A stretch of DNA of 14,549 nt. Origin: Acutalibacter sp. (GTDB lineage: Bacteria > Bacillota > Clostridia > Oscillospirales > Acutalibacteraceae). This document shows positions 7,031 to 13,837 of the stretch, in pieces (positions within the stretch are counted from its first letter, which is position 1; every line of letters begins with the position of its first letter). The notes beneath the pieces were generated by a model. It searched no databases. It was not told the DNA's origin and was given only the letters and a program-made list of their open reading frames with translations. The position numbers and the translations under genes are program-made. The stretch is taken from NCBI GenBank assembly GCA_022801475.1, contig JAAWSH010000012.1:1-14549 (forward strand), read 5' to 3'.

Positions 7031-7480
7031 ATGACGGGGTCCAGGGGATAGTTCCCCTGGTAGGGGTCAAGGGGGCAAAGCCCCTTGCCGCCGGAGGCGG
7101 TCTTGACCTTAAGGCGGCGGACAAAGAAAAAAATCCCCCGCAAGGCCCCCGCCAACCGGAAACGCCAGTTAAGCCCCCTTTCCCGCCGCCGTACCCCCCA
7201 GCGCTTTTCGGCGAACCCGCCGAAACAGCGGCCCGGTAGATGCCGGTTCCCATGGCGGGCCCTTGCCCCTATTGCCCAAAGGATTCCTTTGAAGAAATAT
7301 GTTTTTGCTGATTAAAGGTCCGGCGCGGGTGCGCCCGCTTCGCGGAAATGAGGCTGACGGGTGGCCCGAGGTGCGTTTTTTCTTGCAAGAACCCCTCCCC
7401 CGCAAGCAAGGCCCCCAAGAGCTGGCAAAGCCAACTCTCCCCGCAATGCGCTTTCACGGGGAAGGGCAAGACCTTGGGGC
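7031..7480 (+). repeat. Long non-coding repeat, copy A
   Basis: This interval matches 12108-12540 in order and orientation. Shared landmarks, measured from the first hairpin: the hairpin series (7041-7100), ACAGCGGCCCG (from 7225; offset 184 versus 190), CTTGCAAG in a T-rich context followed by CCCCTCCCCCGC (from 7382; 341 versus 369), and GCAATGCGCTT (from 7443; 402 versus 410). Similarity resumes with GGGCAAG beyond the element inserted in copy B. The first hairpins are CCAGGGGA-TAGT-TCCCCTGG (7041-7060), CAAGGGG/CCCCTTG (7068-7087) and CCGCC-GGA-GGCGG (7088-7100). Open frames here exist on both strands, but none has a start signal, and the two copies differ by indels that are not multiples of three. 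I read it as non-coding; it may also terminate the dehydrogenase transcript. Confidence 0.7.
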
Positions 7481-7495
7481 GTAGACCCAAACCCT

Positions 7496-7604
7496 ACCCG
7501 GGCCTGTCTCTCCTGCCGGCCCGGGTAACGCGTCCCGCAGGGACGCGTCCAGCACAGACCGAAGCGGTAGCAAAGACCGGGTCAAAAACGTCTCCACGGG
7601 AGAC
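7496..7604 (+). other. Series of strong hairpins ahead of the lactonase gene
   Basis: Three perfect stems follow one another: ACCCGGGCC/GGCCCGGGT (7496-7526, 13-nt loop), ACGCGTCCC-GCA-GGGACGCGT (7528-7548) and GTCTCC-ACG-GGAGAC (7590-7604). None has a T-tract. They could be a structured leader, part of the repeat, or processing sites. I found no match to a riboswitch class I know. Confidence 0.45.
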
Positions 7605-7618
7605 CTTCCCCGCTCTTA

Positions 7619-7648
7619 CTGACGAAATTCATCACTCTTATCTATAAT
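7619..7648 (+). promoter_or_regulatory. Weak promoter-like pair before the lactonase gene
   Basis: A perfect TATAAT (7643-7648) has CTGACG (7619-7624, 4 of 6) at 18-bp spacing. Transcription from it would start near 7655, inside the ribosome binding site (7653-7660), which makes function doubtful. Confidence 0.25.
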
Positions 7649-7667
7649 TTTGAAAGGCGGTATCTTT

Positions 7668-8660
7668 ATGCAAACTTCTACCCTGTTCTCAATTCTTCCC
7701 GAGTACATCTGCACCCCCGACGGTATGGAAATTGACCAAAAAGGCAACCTGGTCCTCTCCTGCCCCAACTACGCCGACGATAATATCTCCGGCTGCGTGG
7801 TCAAGCTGGACCGGGAGGGCCATGTGACCAAGTGGTTCGACGTGCCCCCCCACCCCGAGACCGGCGTGGCCAGAAACATGGGCATTGCCTTTGACAAAGA
7901 CTATAACGTATACCTTTGTGACAACCAGGGCTGGACTGAAAAGGAAGAGGTCCTCTTTAAGGGCCGGGTGCTGAAGCTGAAGGTCACCGAGGCCGGCGAG
8001 ATTTTGGAGACCAAAGTGGTGGCCTACGGTATGGAACACCCCAACGGCATCCGAATTAAGGACGGCTATATGTACGTGACCCAAAGCTACCTGCACCCGG
8101 TCAAGGCCCCCTCCGGCAAGCTGGTCAGCTGTGTGTACCGCTTCGGTCTGGAGGAAGAGAACATCGCCATTACCAACACCCTGGAGGACAAGCACATTTT
8201 CGCCACCTTTATCACAGAAAACCCCGACTGCCAGTACGGGGCTGACGGAATTGTGTTCGACAAGGAGGGCAACCTGTACGTGGGCAACTTCGGCGACGGC
8301 GCGGTGTATAAGCTGACTTTCAATGAGGACGGCAGCTTAAAGGAAAATAAGGTCTTTGCCCAGGACTGGTCCCAGCTGGAGAGCACTGACGGGATGACCT
8401 TCGACGACAAGGGCAACCTGTATGTAGCGGACTTCTGCGCAAACGCCATTGCCATGATTAAGCCTGACGGCACGGTGCGGCGTATTGCCCAGAGCCCGGA
8501 CAGCGACGGCTTGCACGGCGAGCTGAACCAGCCCGGCGAGCCCATCTTCTGGGACGGGCGCATCATTGCCTCCTGTTTCGACCTGGTCACCGGTCCGGGC
8601 AAGGTGAACACCGGCCACAGCATGCCCGCCACCCTGGCCCAGCTGAAGCCGGAAAACTGA
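7668..8660 (+). CDS. SMP-30/gluconolactonase-like beta-propeller protein
   Basis: Probable sugar-lactone hydrolase of the SMP-30/gluconolactonase/LRE superfamily. The frame opens at a TTG (7650), but AAAGGCGG (7653-7660) points to the ATG at 7668 (330 residues). There is no signal peptide, so it is cytoplasmic. Repeated propeller blades are plain to see: PDGMEIDQKGNLVLSC, NMGIAFDKDYNVYLCD, HPNGIRIKDGYMYVTQ, GADGIVFDKEGNLYVGNFG and TDGMTFDDKGNLYVADF. The Asn of HPNG and the Asp of GADG match the usual metal ligands. The first-blade Glu of EGP is replaced by Asp (PDG), so activity on a standard lactone is not certain. It is the first gene of a four-gene block, 11 nt upstream of the kinase. A non-enzymatic NHL-type protein is the alternative. 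Confidence 0.78.
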   Translation: MQTSTLFSILPEYICTPDGMEIDQKGNLVLSCPNYADDNISGCVVKLDREGHVTKWFDVPPHPETGVARNMGIAFDKDYNVYLCDNQGWTEKEEVLFKGRVLKLKVTEAGEILETKVVAYGMEHPNGIRIKDGYMYVTQSYLHPVKAPSGKLVSCVYRFGLEEENIAITNTLEDKHIFATFITENPDCQYGADGIVFDKEGNLYVGNFGDGAVYKLTFNEDGSLKENKVFAQDWSQLESTDGMTFDDKGNLYVADFCANAIAMIKPDGTVRRIAQSPDSDGLHGELNQPGEPIFWDGRIIASCFDLVTGPGKVNTGHSMPATLAQLKPEN

Positions 8661-8671
8661 CGGGGGCGGCT

Positions 8672-10231
8672 ATGGCAGAGTATCTTTTGGCACACGACTT
8701 GGGCACCAGCGGCAACAAGGCCACCCTCTATGACCGGCAGGGGCGGCTTTGCGCCTCTTGTCTGGCGGAATACCCCACGTATTACCCCCATACCGGCTGG
8801 GCCGAGCAGGAGCCCGAGGACTGGTGGAACGCCGTCTGCGCCGCCACCCGGGCCCTGCTGGACCAGGCCGGGGTGGCCCCCCAGGACCTAGCCGGAGTCA
8901 GCTTTAGCGGGCAGATGATGGGCTGCGTCCTGGTGGACCAGGAGGGCGCGGCCCTGCGCCGGGCGCTGATTTGGGCGGACACCCGGGCCACCGAAGAAGA
9001 GCGCGCCATGCAGGCGGCCGCAGGGGCCCAGCGGGGCTACCGCATTACCGGCCACCGGCTTAGCGCCTCTTACGGGGCGGCAAAGCTCCTCTGGGTAAAG
9101 AACCATCAACCGGAAATCTATGGGAAAGCTTATAAGATGCTGAACGCCAAGGATTACATTGTCCAAAGGCTGACAGGCAAGTTTGTTACGGACTATAGCG
9201 ACGCCTCAGGCACTAACCTGTTCGATCTGGAGAAGAAGGAGTGGTCGGAGGAGCTGGTAGAGGCCTTTGGCCTGCGGCGGGACCTGCTGCCAGAGCTGCA
9301 CGCCTCGGCGGACGTGGTGGGCCGCGTAACCCCAGAGGCCGCCCGGCAGACCGGTCTGCCAGAGGGCCTGCCGGTGGTGCTGGGGGGCGGCGACGGCTCC
9401 TGTGCCTGCGTGGGCGCGGGGGTGGTAAAGGAGGGCCGCACCTACTGCGTGCTGGGCTCCTCCTCCTGGATCTCTATGGCCGGGGCTGCACCTGTACTGG
9501 ACCCGGACATGCGCACCTTTAATTGGGTGCACCTGGACCCCGCCCTCTATACCCCCTGCGGCACCATGCAGGCGGCGGGGCTCTCGCTGCAATGGTTCCG
9601 CAATACCTTTTGCGGGGAGGAACTGCGAAAGGCAAAAGAGTCCGGCGGCAGCGCTTACCAGCTGCTTGACCAGATGGTAGAGTCCGTGGCCCCCGGGGCT
9701 GGGGGTATGCTGTACTTGCCCTACCTGCTGGGCGAGCGTTCTCCCCGGTGGGATTTTGATGCCAGCGGGACCTTTTTAGGCTTCCGGGCCGGGAACGGCC
9801 GGGCCGAAGCCGCCAGGGCGGTGCTGGAAGGCGTGGGATATAATCTGAAGGTCATTCTGAATATTTTTGACCGCTCGGAAGAGGTCCCGTCTATTGAGGA
9901 AGTGGCCCTTATCGGCGGCGGGGCCAAGGGGAAGGTCTGGGCCCAGATTTTGGCGGATATTTGGCAAAAGCCCCTGGTGGTCCCCCGGTATCTGGAGGAG
10001 GCTACCTCCATGGGCGCGGCGGTGTGCTGCGGCGTGGGGGTGGGGATGTTCCCGAACTATTCCGTCATTGACCAGTTCAATCCCGGCGAAAGCCGCCTGC
10101 TGCCCCGGGAGGAAAACCGGACGGCCTATGAGGCGCTTTACGAAATCTTCGACCAGGCCTACCAGGCCCTACGCCCAGTTTACAAGAGCCTGAATACATG
10201 GAGCAAACAACAGGGAGGAAGCCAGCCTTGA
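8672..10231 (+). CDS. FGGY-family sugar kinase (xylulokinase-like)
   Basis: ATP-dependent carbohydrate kinase of 519 residues, closest in overall pattern to xylulokinases. The actin-like ATPase fold is visible: phosphate-1 motif AHDLGTSGNKATLY (7-20), WAEQEPEDWW (43-52), IWADTRA (100-106), catalytic Asp in GGGDGS (D241), TMQAAGLSLQWF (298-309), LGERSPRWD (353-361) and adenosine-site GGGAKG (415-420). Two positions known to touch xylulose in E. coli XylB (His of QMHG, Asn of GGGDN) are Met (QMMG, 81-84) and Gly (GGGDG) here. The substrate may therefore not be D-xylulose; other keto-sugars, polyols or sugar acids are possible. The start ATG follows a GC-rich, weak ribosome site just after the lactonase stop. 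Its end overlaps the Fe-ADH start. Confidence 0.88.
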   Translation: MAEYLLAHDLGTSGNKATLYDRQGRLCASCLAEYPTYYPHTGWAEQEPEDWWNAVCAATRALLDQAGVAPQDLAGVSFSGQMMGCVLVDQEGAALRRALIWADTRATEEERAMQAAAGAQRGYRITGHRLSASYGAAKLLWVKNHQPEIYGKAYKMLNAKDYIVQRLTGKFVTDYSDASGTNLFDLEKKEWSEELVEAFGLRRDLLPELHASADVVGRVTPEAARQTGLPEGLPVVLGGGDGSCACVGAGVVKEGRTYCVLGSSSWISMAGAAPVLDPDMRTFNWVHLDPALYTPCGTMQAAGLSLQWFRNTFCGEELRKAKESGGSAYQLLDQMVESVAPGAGGMLYLPYLLGERSPRWDFDASGTFLGFRAGNGRAEAARAVLEGVGYNLKVILNIFDRSEEVPSIEEVALIGGGAKGKVWAQILADIWQKPLVVPRYLEEATSMGAAVCCGVGVGMFPNYSVIDQFNPGESRLLPREENRTAYEALYEIFDQAYQALRPVYKSLNTWSKQQGGSQP

Positions 10232-11394
10232 TCGACTTTAATTATTATAACCCAACAGAAATCATCTTTGGACTAGGACGCCATCAGGAGGTGGGCCAGC
10301 AGATAAAGGCCCGGGGCGGCAAGCGGGTGCTGTTCCACTATGGCGGCGGAAGCGTTAAACGCAGCGGGCTGTACGAGGCCGTGTGCCGTTCGCTGCAAGA
10401 CGCCGGCCTCTCCTTTGTGGAGCTGGGCGGCGTGCAGCCCAACCCCCGGATCAGTCTGGTGCGCAAGGGCATTACCCTGTGCCGGGAGGAAAATGTGGAC
10501 TACATTCTGGCTGTGGGCGGGGGCAGTGTCATCGACTCGGCCAAGGCCATTTCGGCGGGCATGTTCTATGACGGGGACGTGTGGGACTTCTACCTGCGCC
10601 GGGCGGAGGCGGAGCGTTCGCTGCCCATCGGCGTGGTGCTGACCATTCCGGCGGCGGGCAGCGAGACCGGGGGCGGCAGCGTGATTACCAATGAGGACGG
10701 CAACTTTAAGCGGGACTACGGCAGCAACCTGCTGATGCCCCAGTTCGCCATCCTGAACCCGGAGCTGTGCCGCACTGTGCCCCAAAACCAGATCTCCGCA
10801 GGGTCGGCGGACATTCTGGCCCATGTGATGGAGCGCTACTTTACCAACACCCCGGGCACGGACCTCATCGACCGGTTGTGCGAGGGGACCATGCGCTCGG
10901 TGATGCTCTCGGCGGCCCAGGTGAAAAAGGACCCCCAGGATGTAAACGCCTGGTCCGAGCTGATGTGGGGCGGCACCATCGCCCACTGCGGGCTGCTGGG
11001 CACCGGACGGCAGCAGGACTGGGCCTCCCACAACATCGAGCACGAGCTCTCCGCCCAGTACGGCATCTCCCACGGCACGGGGCTGGCCATCATCTTCCCG
11101 GCCTGGATGAAATATGTGTACAAAATCAACCTGGGCCGTTTTGTGCAGTTTGCGGTGCGGGTGCTGGACGTAGACCTGTCCTTTACGAGCCAAGAGGCCG
11201 TCGCCCTAGAGGGCATTGCCCGGCTGGAGGCCTTCTTCCGCTCGCTGGATCTGCCCGTACGGCTGAGCGAGGCGGGTATTGGCAACCAGGACTTTGACCA
11301 GCTGGCCAAAAAGGCCTGCGACCGGGGCGCGTTTGGCGGCTTTAAGAAGATGGAATACCAGGACGTGATGTCCGTACTGAAACTAGCGGAGTAA
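10228..11394 (+). CDS. Iron-containing alcohol dehydrogenase (BDH/YugJ-like)
   Basis: Group III Fe-dependent, probably NAD(P)H-linked alcohol dehydrogenase, likely reducing a short aldehyde to an alcohol. I prefer the TTG at 10228, which shares TTGA with the kinase stop (10229-10231) and has AGGGAGGAA at 10212-10220; the ATG at 10198 lacks a good site. The protein then starts IDFNYYNPTEIIFG, just as family members do. Cofactor motif GGGSVIDSAKAI and the AAGSETGGGSVIT loop are present. Metal ligands fit D (GSADILAHVMERY), H (same helix), H (ASHNIEHELSA) and H (ISHGTGLAI). DWASHNIEHELSAQYGISHG and IFPAWMKYVY are diagnostic for the butanol-dehydrogenase branch. It sits between the kinase and DeoC, so acetaldehyde from DeoC is the natural substrate guess. 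Confidence 0.92.
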   Translation: MIDFNYYNPTEIIFGLGRHQEVGQQIKARGGKRVLFHYGGGSVKRSGLYEAVCRSLQDAGLSFVELGGVQPNPRISLVRKGITLCREENVDYILAVGGGSVIDSAKAISAGMFYDGDVWDFYLRRAEAERSLPIGVVLTIPAAGSETGGGSVITNEDGNFKRDYGSNLLMPQFAILNPELCRTVPQNQISAGSADILAHVMERYFTNTPGTDLIDRLCEGTMRSVMLSAAQVKKDPQDVNAWSELMWGGTIAHCGLLGTGRQQDWASHNIEHELSAQYGISHGTGLAIIFPAWMKYVYKINLGRFVQFAVRVLDVDLSFTSQEAVALEGIARLEAFFRSLDLPVRLSEAGIGNQDFDQLAKKACDRGAFGGFKKMEYQDVMSVLKLAE

Positions 11395-11406
11395 AGGAGA
11401 ATGAGA

Positions 11407-12084
11407 ATGATCTCAGCAAAAGAACTGGCCGGCATGTTCGACCACACCAACCTAAAGGCCTTTGCCACAGACAAGGACTTTGAGACCCTCTGCGCCGAGG
11501 CAGCGGAAAACCACTTTGCCATGGTGGCCATCAACTCGGTGCCAGTGGCCTTGTGCAAAAAGCTGCTGGCGGGCAGCGGGGTCCATGTGGGAGCGGCCAT
11601 CTCCTTCCCTCTGGGGCAGACCACCATTGAGACTAAGGTGTTCGAGACCGAGAATGCCATTGAGAACGGCGCGGATGAGATTGACTACGTGCTGAACGTG
11701 GGCCAGCTGAAGCAGGGGAACCTAGTGTACATCCGGGACGAGATGGAGCGCATTGTGGCCGTGTGCCGAAAGCACGGAGTGCTAAGCAAGGTGATTTTTG
11801 AGAACTGCTACCTGACCAAGGATGAGATCAAGGCCGCGGCGCTGATTGCAAAAGAGGTGGAGCCGGACTTTATCAAGACCTCTACGGGCTTTGGCACCGG
11901 GGGGGCCACAGCGGAGGATGTGCGGCTGATGAAGGAGACGGTGGGCGAGAAGGTAAAGGTAAAGGCTGCGGGGGGCATTCGGGACCTGGATACCTGCCTG
12001 GCCATGATTGAGGCGGGGGCAGAGCGTATTGGTACCAGCAGCTCCCTAAAGATCCTGGCGGAGTACCGCGAACGCTTCCAGTAA
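11407..12084 (+). CDS. deoC: Deoxyribose-phosphate aldolase (DeoC family)
   Basis: Class I aldolase of 225 residues that normally splits 2-deoxyribose 5-phosphate into glyceraldehyde 3-phosphate and acetaldehyde. AAAGGAG (11393-11399) is 1 nt from the ATG at 11401 but 7 nt from the ATG at 11407, so the second is preferred. Visible DERA residues: Schiff-base Lys in FIKTSTGFGTGGAT (K157), second Lys in VKVKAAGGIRD (K186), and the Asp in ADEIDYVLNVG (D93). MFDHTNLKAFAT replaces the common IDHTLLKPDAT, and GTSSSLKI replaces GASSG-type phosphate-site sequences. This marks a branch distinct from the nucleoside-salvage enzymes. It lies with a sugar kinase and not with nucleoside phosphorylases or phosphopentomutase, so the natural substrate may be another deoxy-sugar phosphate. 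Confidence 0.92.
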   Translation: MISAKELAGMFDHTNLKAFATDKDFETLCAEAAENHFAMVAINSVPVALCKKLLAGSGVHVGAAISFPLGQTTIETKVFETENAIENGADEIDYVLNVGQLKQGNLVYIRDEMERIVAVCRKHGVLSKVIFENCYLTKDEIKAAALIAKEVEPDFIKTSTGFGTGGATAEDVRLMKETVGEKVKVKAAGGIRDLDTCLAMIEAGAERIGTSSSLKILAEYRERFQ

Positions 12085-12107
12085 GCGGCAAAGCTGGCCA
12101 GAGGGAA

Positions 12108-12542
12108 AAGAGGGGGTCCAGGGGAGCTTGCTCTCCTGGCGGGGTCCAGGGCGAGGAGCCCTGGCCGCCGGAGGCGACCTTAATCCCTTGACCTTGGCGA
12201 CGCGAAAGAAGAAAAAGTGGGTCCCCCCCCAAGCCGGCCCGCTAAGATAAAGTGGGAGCACCAGGCACGCGGCGCCCCGCAAAGCAGCGCCTTCCGGCAA
12301 AGCCGGAACAGCGGCCCGCTAGAAGCCGCCTGCCACGGTGGGCCCTTATCCGCATAAAAATTTTTCTGTTGATTCTGGCCCGGCCGCACCCGCTTGCGCG
12401 GAGGAAAGCTGGCGCGGCCGGGGGCCCTTTGCGGGGACTCTTGCTTACAGTGGCAGACGCGGTGGTAGGCCGGAGGGATGCTTTTTCTTGCAAGCACCCC
12501 TCCCCCGCGGCGCGGAGCTCCCTCCCCGCAATGCGCTTCTTT
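12108..12542 (+). repeat. Long non-coding repeat, copy B (5' part, before the inserted element)
   Basis: Collinear partner of the repeat after the Zn-dehydrogenase. Its hairpin series is CCAGGGGAG-CTTG-CTCTCCTGG (12118-12139), CCAGGGC-GAGGA-GCCCTGG (12146-12164) and CGCC-GGA-GGCG (12166-12176). Stem bases differ from copy A yet stay paired. Further landmarks are ACAGCGGCCCG (12308), TTTTTCTTGCAAG (12482-12494) and GCAATGCGCTT (12528). A long stem CCCGGCCGC/GCGGCCGGG (12379-12387 with 12414-12422) is specific to this copy. It begins 24 nt after the deoC stop and may also end that transcript. I see no credible gene in it. Confidence 0.7.
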
Positions 12543-12703
12543 GAACCTGTACCGATAGGATTTGTGTATGGATTTTCGAGCAAATTTTGTCGGTGGCAAG
12601 GCGTGAAACCGCCGGCAATCTCACGATTGGCAAAGTTTCGCAACGCAGTCCAGCGGCAAAATTGGCCGAAAGGACATGCGCAATATCCTATTGGTACAGG
12701 TTC
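12543..12703. mobile_element. MITE-like element with 19-bp inverted ends, nested in repeat copy B
   Basis: GAACCTGTACCGATAGGAT (12543-12561) faces ATCCTATTGGTACAGGTTC (12685-12703): 19-bp inverted repeats with one mismatch. The 161-bp interior is an imperfect palindrome (for example CAAATTTTG against CAAAATTGG) with a central CAATC-TCAC-GATTG hairpin. Copy A of the surrounding repeat has no such insert at the equivalent place. Clear target duplications were not seen. No gene inside. Confidence 0.72.
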
Positions 12704-12800
12704 TTAGATTTAAGGGCAAGGTCGTGGGGGCTTCTCGCCCCCACACCCCATCGGAAGGGGCCTAACGCCCCTTCACCGCGCTCTCACTGGCGGTCTTTTT
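12704..12800 (+). terminator. Hairpin array and terminator-like stem before the aldo-keto reductase
   Basis: Two perfect 8-bp hairpins, GTGGGGGC-TTCTC-GCCCCCAC (12724-12744) and GAAGGGGC-CTAAC-GCCCCTTC (12754-12774), are followed by ACCGC/GCGGT (12775-12794) and CTTTTT (12795-12800). The last stem with its T-run could stop transcription coming from deoC or act as an attenuator. GGGCAAGGTC at the left end resembles GGGCAAGACC after copy A, so the repeat probably continues here past the inserted element. Confidence 0.5.
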
Positions 12801-12835
12801 AACCTCAACTACTTTTTAAATAAAGGAGAAACTTT

Positions 12836-13825
12836 ATGTATCAACCTAATTCAAATCGCTACGAGACCATGCGCTACAACCGCGTGGGAAAAAGCGGCGT
12901 CCTACTGCCCGAGATCTCCCTGGGCCTGTGGCACAACTTTGGCGAGGCTAAAACCTACGACTCCTGCAAGGAGATGGTCTTGGGCGCCTTTGATCTGGGC
13001 ATCACCCATTTCGACATTGCCAACAACTATGGCCCCCCTCCGGGCTCGGCGGAGGAGATGTTTGGAAAAGTCCTTCACAAAGAGCTGAAGGGCTACCGGG
13101 ACGAGCTGTTCATCTCCACCAAGGCCGGCTACCTGATGTGGGACGGACCCTATGGCGAGTGGGGCTCTAAAAAGCAGCTGGTCTCTTCCCTGGACCAGAG
13201 CCTGCGGCGTATTGGCGTGGACTATGTGGACCTGTTCTACCATCACCGTCCTGACCCCAACACCCCCCTGGAAGAAACTGTGGAGGCCCTCAAACTCATC
13301 GTCCAGCAGGGCAAGGCCCTGTACGTGGGTATCTCCAACTACAGCGCGGAGCAGACCGCCCAGGTGGCCAAAGAGTTTGACCGGGCCGGGCTGCACTGCC
13401 TGATCCACCAGGCGCCCTACTCCATGTTCAACCGCACGGCGGAAGAGGGCCTCTTCGACGTGCTGGAAGAAAACGGCATCGGGGGCATTGCCTTTATGTG
13501 CCTGGCCCAGGGTCTTTTGACCACCAAGTATTTTGACGGCATTCCCGCCGACTCCCGGGCGGCCAGCGCCAGCGTGTTCCTGAACCCGGACGCCGTTACT
13601 CCCGAAAAGGTGGAAAAGGCCAAGAAACTCAACCAGCTGGCCAAGAACCGGGGCCAAAGCCTCTCCCAGATGGCCATTGCCTGGTGTATGCGCATAAAGC
13701 CCGTGGCCTCCATTCTCATTGGGGCCAGCCGGCTCTCTCAGATTGAGGAAAACGTGAAGATGATGGAGCGCACGGACTTTACCTCGGACGAACTGGCCGA
13801 GATCGACCGCATTCTGGCGGAATAA
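12836..13825 (+). CDS. Aldo-keto reductase of the YghZ / L-glyceraldehyde-3-phosphate reductase type
   Basis: NADPH-dependent aldo-keto reductase, 329 residues, very close in pattern to E. coli YghZ (GPR, AKR14), which reduces L-glyceraldehyde 3-phosphate and methylglyoxal. The ATG follows AAAGGAG (12822-12828). Diagnostic runs: YNRVGKSGVLLPEISLGLWH near the N-terminus, LGITHFDIANNYGPPPGSAEE (catalytic D and Y), ISTKAGYLMWDGPYGEWGS (catalytic K), DYVDLFYHHRPD (catalytic H region) and the C-terminal cofactor motif SILIGASRLSQIEEN. Length and start match the family. It is in one unit with the uronyl hydrolase, whose ribosome site overlaps this stop codon. Here it may reduce an aldehyde or keto group of an uronate-derived intermediate, which is inference. 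A general aldehyde-detoxifying role is the alternative. Confidence 0.92.
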   Translation: MYQPNSNRYETMRYNRVGKSGVLLPEISLGLWHNFGEAKTYDSCKEMVLGAFDLGITHFDIANNYGPPPGSAEEMFGKVLHKELKGYRDELFISTKAGYLMWDGPYGEWGSKKQLVSSLDQSLRRIGVDYVDLFYHHRPDPNTPLEETVEALKLIVQQGKALYVGISNYSAEQTAQVAKEFDRAGLHCLIHQAPYSMFNRTAEEGLFDVLEENGIGGIAFMCLAQGLLTTKYFDGIPADSRAASASVFLNPDAVTPEKVEKAKKLNQLAKNRGQSLSQMAIAWCMRIKPVASILIGASRLSQIEENVKMMERTDFTSDELAEIDRILAE

Positions 13826-13837
13826 GGAGGAAATAAG

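Noticed and set aside
7031..7480. CRISPR array, tRNA or known riboswitch in the gene-free intervals
   Set aside because: No regular short repeat-spacer pattern, no tRNA cloverleaf or TTCRANY-type arm, and no riboswitch core I know was found in either interval.
10273..11193. 306-codon minus-strand open frame
   Set aside because: Antisense shadow of the Fe-ADH; no start signals and no motifs.
12180..12707. Several overlapping open frames on both strands in the deoC-AKR interval (with similar translated runs in 7085-7490)
   Set aside because: Translated similarity between the two intervals occurs in more than one frame and is broken by stops and indels, as expected for a non-coding repeat and not a gene.
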